Source: Collybia mongolica
Lineage: Eukaryota > Basidiomycota > Agaricomycetes > Agaricales > Clitocybaceae
Reading direction: 5' to 3'
Length of the DNA stretch: 64,000 nucleotides
NCBI GenBank assembly: GCA_013420905.1
Contig: JAAXNY010000014.1
Location: 481,656-545,655 of the forward strand
The translations under genes and the position numbers were made by a program. The notes beneath the pieces are model-generated. The model was not told the DNA's origin. It worked only from the letters and a program-made list of their open reading frames with translations, and did no database searches. Every line of letters begins with the position of its first letter. The stretch's first letter is position 1. Below, piece after piece: positions 1 to 9,100 of the stretch.

Positions 1-2598
1 TTTTCTTCGTGTCTTCTTCCCGTTCGACTATCCGGTCCTCAGTGAAGTCGGGTTCCTAAAGGTAAGTCAAGCACAAGTTTGGAGACTTAAACCGCTGCAC
101 TTACCTCAGGCTCATCGAAGTAATCTGCTGAAACGGGAAAGCCAAGCTGGTCGAGGATAAGAGGCATAAATGTACGATAACTCATGTGTCCAGCAATCTT
201 ATCAGTTACATCGACATTTTCAAGGCCGGGAACTCCTTGTACAGGCCGTAGCCCGGCGACTGTCCCCACGCCACCACTCGTTGCACGGAAAAGATAATTG
301 AGGACCCAGTCATTGCGGGCGAATGCGTTGACAAACCGCCCAGATACCACCGAACGAACTTCGCTCCAAGTGTGCGCAGAGGCTGTAAGTGTGGCACCCA
401 GCAGGAATACATCTTGCACGATGCCAAACGCCTTCTGCTTAGCGAGCTCTAGCATCGCATAGAATATGACACGTGCGCCGAGGGAGAAACCGATGAGAGT
501 GATCGGTCGAACTCCAAGATGCCGTTGTATGAGGACCTCTGCGAGAACACGACCCGCTCCTCTTGCACGATCTAGGGCATTGTTCCAGGGATTATCAATA
601 AGGTACCCTAACTTGGTCAAGACTGCGAACTCGTGAGTAAAGGTACCCGAGAGACAAGTTTGATGAACTGACTGATGGGCCACTGGAGAGCGCTCATAAA
701 AGCAGCCATCACGGTAGCTTGTAAGACGGTAATTCCAAGCTGGGAAAGGACCTCGCCCGTCAATATTTTCAATGCGCTCCCCGTCTCTCGAATCATCTCA
801 GGTTCCCAAAGAACACTGAACACATCTCCAACAATCGGATCTAGAACACTGAACGGAAGTCGCACGTCATCTTGGGCGCCAGCCATAAATCTACCAGGCC
901 GGTGGTCAGTAAGATCGAGATCCGCCACATGGCTGTTTCATGCTTACCCAGGAACGGTAAGTATGCAACTTACCCGCTTGTTGTTGTGTAAAGGTAATAT
1001 ATCAAACGTCCTGACTTGCTGAGTGCGTTTCGCCATCCCACGAACCGCGATACTCGAGCCTGTCAAAACCCCACCAGTCGTGATGACCGCGGTGCCTCCC
1101 ACCCCCGCGAGAAAACCTGTCGTTCCTGTGATTCCAATGGTTGTAAATGCGGCCCCTAGACCAGCACCAATCACTGGTGCCAGTAACCCCGCAGACAAAC
1201 CAATAACCAAACCACCACCTAAAAGATGAAGGTTAAGTCACTCCTCCGGAAGCAAGGTCGTGTAACGCACCAAGAGTTGCAAGACCCAACATCATATATC
1301 GTCTCTTCTTCATCGCCCTCCGCTGCCCATCGATCAATTCCTGATGTTCTAGCTTTTCAACATCCTCCTGGATTTCCAAAGCTTCTGTCACGCGACTCTC
1401 AAATTTCACGACGTCAAGCCATCCAAGGCCGAGTTTGAGCGCTACGTTTTCCAAGAGGACTCGTGACCTCGCGTCATAAACACTGTCTGCGATAAGGATT
1501 AGGAAAAGATCACACAGAACAGTCCATCGAATATCGAGAGTGACGTTCTCATCAGCCGCTGACAAGGACGTTGTGACCCCTGGCATAGCAGATTTGGAGG
1601 TATCCTCCAGAACTTTGGCAGTCGTGCGAAATATAGGCGGGGCTGCAGTGGATGAAACCGTAGAGTGTTGAATGTCAGGATTTGGGCTGGTGGGAGCAGA
1701 AGAGATAGTCAAAGTTTGCTCTGAACTTGTTAAATTTGGATGATCGGGCTGTACGCTGGCGGGTGTTGGAGTTGCTGGAACAGGGATGGACGGCGATAGG
1801 GGTTGGTTGACTAGCGTCTGATCTGAAATAGATTCAACCTCGTCAGATTCAACCAATGCTCGATCAGCAGCCAACCTCCGAGCCTCTTCTGGATCGTACT
1901 CGGGATTGGCAACGGTGTGTGTCGTCATTAACGCTGGGACGAGATCCATAGCTTGCACACCATGCTCAGCAAGGCTTTCGATCATTTTCTGTTCTGTCGA
2001 GGCATTTCGTGACATGAGGTCGGATTGGGAGGATAAATAAACGCGCACCTTGAGTTTCAAGTTCCATATGATAGTATAACCGACCCATGATCTTCATAGA
2101 CCACAGTTCCATGTTCGCTACCGCAGCCTTCAACTCCTTGCGCTTTGTAGTCTTCAGGCTTTGCGACATCTCCCTGCTCGTCAGTGCACAGAGACCAACA
2201 TATGCAATTCGTTGGGCTTCTGTAAGTAGATTCTTCGTCGCCTGCATCTGGCTGAGAGGGGTCATAGCCTTGTCTTCATCAAACAGATACTTCGTCCGTA
2301 GATGGACCTCATCCGCGTCTTCCTCTTCATTAATTCGCAATCGCGTATATTCACTCTCATTCTGATCGATTTTTGAGCGCCATTCGTTCCCCCGATCATC
2401 AACATCTATCAGGTTTCCTGTTGCATTTGCAGCGCTCGCGCCCTTCGCAGATGGTACGTAGTGATATTTCTTTTGGTCTTCTTTATCGAGTCCACTGGCA
2501 AACTCATCCTCGCGAACAACCGGCATATCCTGCCATCCCTCTTCATCGTCGTCATCATCAAAGACGTTTGTTGGTGGTGATATTGGGGTTACAGGCAT
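1..2598 (-). CDS. DUF726 / TMCO4-like alpha/beta-hydrolase-fold protein, 3' end cut by window edge
   Basis: Six exons can be read: 2598-2049, 1993-1271, 1218-948, 890-673, 622-105 and 55 to beyond the edge. The five introns are 49-57 nt with GT..AG ends and joining them keeps frame throughout. The product has an acidic N-terminus containing GWQDMPVVRED, a Ser/Pro/Thr-rich linker (about 1,600-1,900), a glycine-rich probable membrane segment beginning LATLGGGLVIGLSAG that is formed only after splicing at 1219-1270, then YLIDNPWNNALDRA and the nucleophile elbow GFSLGAR (near 477-497). This order is diagnostic of the DUF726 family (animal TMCO4, yeast Mil1/YFL034W), predicted membrane-associated serine hydrolases whose substrate is not established. 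ATG 2598 is the first in-frame start; an extra upstream exon cannot be excluded. The C-terminus, which should hold the catalytic His, lies outside the window. Family call is firm; activity is inferred. Confidence 0.9.
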
Positions 2599-2723
2599 AG
2601 CCAATCCAGGGTTGACCGGTCGGTGCGTTAAGTAATAGAAAGCTTACTTTGATTCGCCGATGCCTTCATTTTATTCAAACACCGCTTTCCCACCATTAGA
2701 AATTTCAATGTCATTAGTAAAAC
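2599..2723. promoter_or_regulatory. Short residual upstream region of the DUF726 gene
   Basis: Only about 125 bp separate the presumed ATG (2598) from the end of the Helitron array (2724). No clear TATA box is visible on the minus strand. Any longer native promoter has been displaced by, or now lies beyond, the transposon array. Confidence 0.4.
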
Positions 2724-3916
2724 AAGCTTATTACTACCCATGCCTTCGGCATGGGGGGGTGGCTTGTCCATTCTGAGGGCAAAATTATATTTATACAAAT
2801 ATATAAAGGGAGTTCCAGATATATGGTCACTGGAGTGTGGATTGCAGTTGGCCACAAATGGCGTTGATTTTTTTCCCCCATACCACAGGCTCCCAGAAGC
2901 TCCCCTATATGTTTGGAATTTTTTTGCAGATTTGAGACTCCCAAAATGATGGTTTTCCCAGCCCAAAATAGTGGATCTGAGTGATTCTGGCAAAATCCTT
3001 GGCCTAAATATAGCAGATTTCAGACCTTCCTTGAGGATTTCTTTCAAGTAATGGGTCACTGGTTCATTTGATCTGTTTCAGTTTGAGAAGAGCCAGAGCC
3101 CAGATTCACAATCCTCAGGAAGCACTAAAAAAAACTTGGTCCTAGTATGGCAAGAATTGTCATGTTTTTTTTTCCATATGCTTTATGTTTAATGACATAA
3201 GCCCTGGCCCATATAGTGGATTTGAGTCCCATTCTGGCAAAAAACTTTTCCAAACATATAGGGGAGCTTCCAGGGGCCTCATACCACTCTAAGGAACAAC
3301 TGTAAAATTGAAATTTACAACAAATTACATTGGTATTTCAGAAGAGATTCATCTGCTTCATTCTTATTTTTACTGTGGCAAGAATAGATGATGACTCATT
3401 ATTAGGGCTTTTGGTTTTGTAAATGAGATGGTAATTAGTCTCACAACAAATACATGTGATATGTTCCTGCCTACAATCAAGGCACTCTCTAGATTGCATA
3501 CAATCTTATATATTTCCCTGTATACCTCAATTGAGCCTCAAAAATGCATGCTTTGATAAGTATTTTGTAATCAACAGGCTATGGCCATGGAACTTTATTC
3601 AATTGATTTGACCTTTCCAGAATATTTTATGAGAGGGGAGAAAGAAGAATGACACCACTTCCAGATCCCAGCAACAAATGGACACATGAGCTAGTAGTTA
3701 GAAGCCTGAGGGCACACATTTTACAAATTTGATGCTGGACGCTTTTTGGTCACATGACTAAATGATGTGTCTGATGGCAAATGCCGCTTGCTTCTGTTTC
3801 AGGCATCCGTTCAATATTTGTCATCTTTTTTTGATTAGTCATATTTTTAGTCAGCAAAGCGAATATTAGGTCAGCAAAGCTAGGGTCAAAACACCCAGCT
3901 GTTTTAATGTATAGGA
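2724..3916 (-). mobile_element. Helitron copy 3, short non-autonomous member
   Basis: Read on the minus strand this 1.19-kb unit starts TCCTATACATTAAAAC and ends in a hairpin (CATGCC-GAA-GGCATG) followed by GTAATAAGCTTG. The same 3' terminal string TAAGCTTG (or GTAAGCTTG) ends the two neighbouring copies. No transposase-like coding sequence was found inside. It contains an inverted pair of AT-rich segments that share the phrase CATATAGGGGAGCTTCCAG (about 2,890-2,915 and 3,255-3,275). It abuts copy 2 with no spacer. The 5' end is more diverged from the other two copies than the 3' end, so the left limit is firmer than the right one. Confidence 0.6.
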
Positions 3917-6108
3917 CAAGCTTATGGCCCGTGGCTACGCCATGGCACTGCTACACTCACCCATGGCTCTACCACGTAACCTTCAGCTTGCTGGGGGCTC
4001 TGCCCCCAGACTCCCATCTTAGTCTCAATACTTTATTCTATGTTCAATTTCAATATTTTGGATGTAGGCTTTTTTCCCTATTCAAATCATAATCCATATA
4101 ATACTTCTACTCCAAAGGAACATCTTTACTGTTAAAGTGACCCTATTGTCTACAGTATTTGGTATCATAGCTTTGATTCCATGTACCAATATTACCTGTG
4201 AAATCACAATATAAAACTGCCCATGTATAACTACAGGAGATCTAAAGTCAAGTCCAACTTGGTGTAATCAGTGCCCTTGATATTGGTTAATTGTCATACA
4301 GAATCCCAGCTATAAAAGCAGTTGTGACCATGCCAATTTAAAAGCTATCAGGCTATTAGATGGCATCATTTGGAATCTTGAGATAATTTCTTTATGCCTA
4401 TCATTTTGCCTCCCAATTAACTATACTTCTACAATATGGTTGCTTGTCCATGTTATTATTTCCCTTGACCCATTGTAAAGACTATCAACTGTGTTCAAAT
4501 TGTGCAATATCATTACATGGCACCCCACTTTTTAAGTTAGCTTACATAGATAGAGGTAGCCCTGATACATTGATAACATTCAGATATTCAACAGGGTATA
4601 TTGCTTCAGCTCCATCAATTCCTTCATATGCAATACAATCTACACTGTGGTACATCTTGCCATCTCCAGGAAACATATCCAGTACTTTTTTATTGAGAGA
4701 GTCAACATCACCATTTCTGGCAGAAAGAATAGCTCTCTCAGGGTAAAATGTATCAGGTTTTAGAACAGGGTTTCCAATGTCAGGATATAATGTGTCAGTT
4801 AGAGACTCCACAGTATTCTCAGCATCATAAAAGTGGCTAGGTAAGGTGACATTTCCATTGCCATCTGTAAGCTTCCCATGGCCAATTTCAATTTGCCATT
4901 TGGAAAGTCTCATTTTATCATTAGTAACACCATATAAGTACAGATTTTTCTTTAGTTTGAGTATTTGAAGTTCATCCCCACAGTGGGGAGTGCATAAGAC
5001 AGGCACCCACAGTCTGCACCATCAAATACTATAATTAGCCTACCAAAGGCTCTATCATCTTCTCTAATATTTTGGAATAGCCAGTTGACTGCATCAAAGG
5101 CAACAATGCTGTCCAATATTGTGTAGTCAATTCCTATCACATTTGCAAATTATTATGTGAAAAGTTAGTTGTTATTGCTCTAATTTGATAGGGATCAGCT
5201 CTATTCAAAATCCTTGGAATCAATGTTTCTTCTACCTATAATATTTCTCTCAACCATGTATTACTATTTCCCTTACTCATTTGCACTGGATTCCTATTGT
5301 TCTAAAGATAGGGTTAGACAGAGAGTAAATTTTTAAAATAGAATGTATCAGATTTTAAAGCAGGCTTTGTAGTGTTAGAACATTTTATGTTAATTTATGG
5401 ATTAACAACCAAATTGCTCAGATAAACTCATTTCCATTTTTATTTGCACACTTTCCATGTTCTACTTTGATTTGTAAATTTATGGGTAGTAGTACCCCTT
5501 AAATACCTTTTTTTTTTCCAGTTTGAGCATCTGAAATTGATGAGGTAGCTTGAGGGTTAATAGATATTTTTTGTTATTTATTGACTTAGTCCGCTTTCAA
5601 GGTCATGTGACATGGTGTTGCAGAGCAGGTGATATAGCATGTGTCTTAGCATGTTACCTGGATAGATTTTTTTTAAAAATATATAATGTATCAGGCTTTA
5701 AAATAAGGTTTGTAATGTTAGAATTTATTATGTTGATTAAGGGCTTTGCAACAGAGTTGAGTCTTTTCCATTTTTGTCTGTATGCTGTTGAGTTAAGGAT
5801 AACAGACAATATTTGTTGGTTTTTAGTCGCTTTAGAGGTCATGTGATGTTGGTGTCATCTGTGTTACAGAACAGGTGATCATGTTTTGTTTGGAGGCAGG
5901 TGACTTGAGCTGGTTTGAGCAGGTGACTTGAACTGATTAGAGCAGGTGACAAAGCATGTGACTCACCACAACTTTTCCTGCTTTGTCATCCTTAGTCAGC
6001 ACTCTACTTAAAAGACAACTTTTTACTGCTTTGTCAGACTTAGTCAGCGCTTAGTCAGGATTAGTCACAATCAAATTCACATGGCCGTAGTACTTTAATA
6101 TAGACAGA
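3917..6108 (-). mobile_element. Helitron copy 2, internally deleted derivative
   Basis: A 2.19-kb unit whose ends match the autonomous copy 1. The minus-strand 5' end TCTGTCTATATTAAAG and about 120 bp behind it are nearly identical to 11,936-12,061. The 3' end carries the hairpin CCATGGC-GTA-GCCACGG plus GGGCCATAAGCTTG. A 17-bp perfect palindrome family (GGGGGCTCTGCCCCC) lies near 3,990-4,008 and again in copy 1. Inside is only the decayed C-terminal part of the helicase. It starts exactly where copy 1 ends. Confidence 0.8.
4140..5150 (-). pseudogene. Pif1-type helicase C-terminal fragment of Helitron copy 2
   Basis: Nucleotides 4,140-5,150 align collinearly with 6,306-7,300 of the autonomous copy, the last third of the Rep/helicase gene. 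Readable stretches (4,542-5,006 and 4,952-5,140) keep phrases such as VESLTDTLYPDIGNPVLKPD and FGRLIIVFDGAD but are joined only through frameshifts and carry internal stops. The catalytic Rep domain and Walker A motif are missing, so it cannot drive transposition. Shorter, more diverged echoes of the phrase ATGTATCAGGTTTTA recur near 5,345 and 5,690, so part of this segment has been duplicated and decayed further. Confidence 0.8.
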
Positions 6109-9100
6109 CAAGCTTACGGCCCATGGCTATGCCACGGCACCGCTACGCTCACCCATGGCTCCACCACATAACCTTCAGCTTGCTGGGGGCTCTGCCCCCA
6201 GACCCCCTCTTGATCCCAACACTTTATTATATGCTTAATCTCAATATTTTAGGTATAAGCTTTTTCCCTTATAGAAATCATAATCTATATAATATTTCTA
6301 ATCTAAAAGCACCTCTTGGTAAACTACATTTTTGGTATACCTATTATTGTCTGCAGTATCTGGTATAATAGCTTTGATTCTATATACTGATGTTGCACGT
6401 GAAATTGCAACATAAAACTGTCCATGTGTAAATACAGGAGACCTAAAGTCAAGTCCAACTTGGTGCAGTGATTGCCCTTGGGATTTGTTTATTGTCATAG
6501 AAAATCCCAGCCGTAAAGGTAGTTGCAACCTTGTCAATTTAAAAGGTATTAGGCTGTTAGATGGTATCATTCGGATTCTTGGGATAAATTCTTTATGCCC
6601 ATCATTTTGCCCCCCAATCAACCATACTTCTACAACACGGTTGCTCATCTGTGTTATTATTCCCCTTGACCCATTGCAAACACCATCAACTGGGTTTAAG
6701 TTGCGCAATATCATGACAGGGCACCCCACCTTTAAAATTAGCTTAGATAGAGGTAGCCCTGATACATTGATAGAGTTCAGATATTCAACAGGATACATTG
6801 CTTCAGCCCCATCAATTCCTTCATGCACAATAGAATCAGCACTGTGGTACACCTTGCCATCTCCAGGAAACATATCCAGTACTTTTTTATTGAGAGAGTC
6901 AACATCATCATTTCTGGCAGAAAGAATAGCTCTCTCAGAATAAAATGTATCAGGTTTTAGGACAGGGTTTCCAATATCAGGATATATTGTGTCAATTAGA
7001 GACTCCACAGTATTCTCAGCACAGCAGAAGTTGTCAGGTAAGGTGACATTTCCATTGTCATCTGTAAGCTTCCCATGGCCAACTTCAACTTGCCATTTGG
7101 CAAAATTGGTTTCATTCTCAGTAACACCATTTAAGCGCATATTTTTGTTCAGCTTGAGTATCTGAAGCTCACTCCACAATGGAGAGCGCATGAGACAGGC
7201 ACCCACAGTCTGTGCACGTGAACCCTTAGGAACAACAGGTAGGATTTGTTGATAGTCACCACCAAATACCACAGTTAATCCCCCAAAGGTTCTATTATTT
7301 CCCCTAATATCCTGGCATAGCCGGTTAACTGCATCAAAGACATGGCGATGCTGCATAAGAGCCTCATCCCATAGTATGAGGTCAGTTTGTTGCAAAAGCT
7401 CAGCTTCTGGAGTCCCTTTACTAATTCCACATGTAGCTGATTCATGGACCTCCAGAGGAATTTTAAAGTGGAAGTGAGCAGTCCTTCCTCCTGCTAGTAA
7501 TAGTGCTGCAATTCCAGATGAAGCCACACATAATACAATCTTTCTCTGGCCTCTGAAATAGCAACACAGGGTGTTATAGACAAATGTTTTGCCACAACCT
7601 CCAGAGCCATTGAGAAAGAATGATTGTCCAGACTTGGTTTCCACAGCTTCCTTGACTGCATTGAATGCAGCTTTCTGTTCATCATTCAGCTGTTCTGACC
7701 GTTCTAAATACTCTGCAAACTGTTCTGCATCATCATAATTCTGTTGCTCTTGAATAAGAGTATTTCTCAGCTGGATAGCCCAATCCATCTGAGATGTTGG
7801 CATTCCAATAATTGAAGTCAATGATTTGTTACTTCGTGCCAGTATCTGCTCAATCAGGTATAAACCATAGTCATAGACTTGCTCTTCTGTTGGATTTGCT
7901 ACACCTCCCTGTGTTCTTAGCCAGTGAGCAAGGTCATCACAAATATTCTCACGGAACTGGTTCCATAAGGCTATTGGATCAGAAGGCTGACATTCAGCCA
8001 GAATCATTGCAAATAGTGAACGGAGTTGTCTGCCTGTTTGCATAAGTGATGCCTCAGTCAAGGCTTGAATCCACTCCTGATCATCATCTAATAGTCCCCT
8101 TGCATGGCATGCCTCACGAAAAGAGGGATATAATCTGTCTTCAAAAGTGGCCAAATCTTCATAAGATTTTGGGCCTTTAACTGCAGTCAAAAGTAGGCGC
8201 AGATAGAAACGTTCCCCAGAAGCAGGATGAGCATAGTACATTCTGCCAATAGCAAAGCCCCGCTCTCTGAGTTTCCATTTTTTTGTTTTGTCTACCCAAA
8301 CAAATTTTTTAGGAAAGTCCTGATATAAGAGATCCTTGGCTTCATCAGGAAACTTGATATTAGCCTTAAAGAACCCTGTTAGTGTAGTATCTTGTGTGGC
8401 TGCTCTTTCCACAACTTGTTGCATAGGAACAGTACTATCAGCATCCCAAGTCACATTGTGTTGATCCTTTAGATGAACCTGAAGCCTTGTAACAGGAGGA
8501 TGCTCTTGGTGCATATGATATTGGAATATCCGCCAAATACCCTCACAGGGGGATATGTAACGTGCATCCAGATACAATTTAACTTCATCATTTTTGTTTC
8601 TGAACTCTGCAGTTGTGCGATCATGCCCTTTGTACACATATTTATATATATATTTGATAGACTTGATTGATATGACACATTCCAAATTTATGTGGCACTG
8701 GTACTTCCACAATAAATAAGGATTATAGGGAACTACCCATTGATTGTCCAAATCATAGTTGCCTACTTTGTATGGCTGAGCCAGTGGACACCTTCGATAA
8801 CTGGCATATGCATTTTCAGACAATGTAGTCATATGTTTAATAGGTTTTGGATAATATCTGATGCACTTCTTGTCTTCCATGCAGGGAGAGTCTTTGTTCA
8901 GGTTACCACATGGGCCATGGACCATAACTCTCTTGACCAATTCAAATAACTCAGGTTGTTCATTTGGATCAGGGAACTCAGCAGAGATCAGACTATCAAC
9001 ATCTTCAGGAGTTCTAAGTTTTGATTCTGGAGCCAAGAAGATAATCATATGCATATGAGGCAAACCACGTTTCTGAAATTCAATAGTATAAACTCTTGCA

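Noticed and set aside
2628..3059. 143-codon minus-strand frame upstream of the DUF726 gene, considered as a first exon
   Set aside because: Its GTAAGC donor at about 2,643 has no acceptor AG before the known coding start, and most of it lies in Helitron copy 3.
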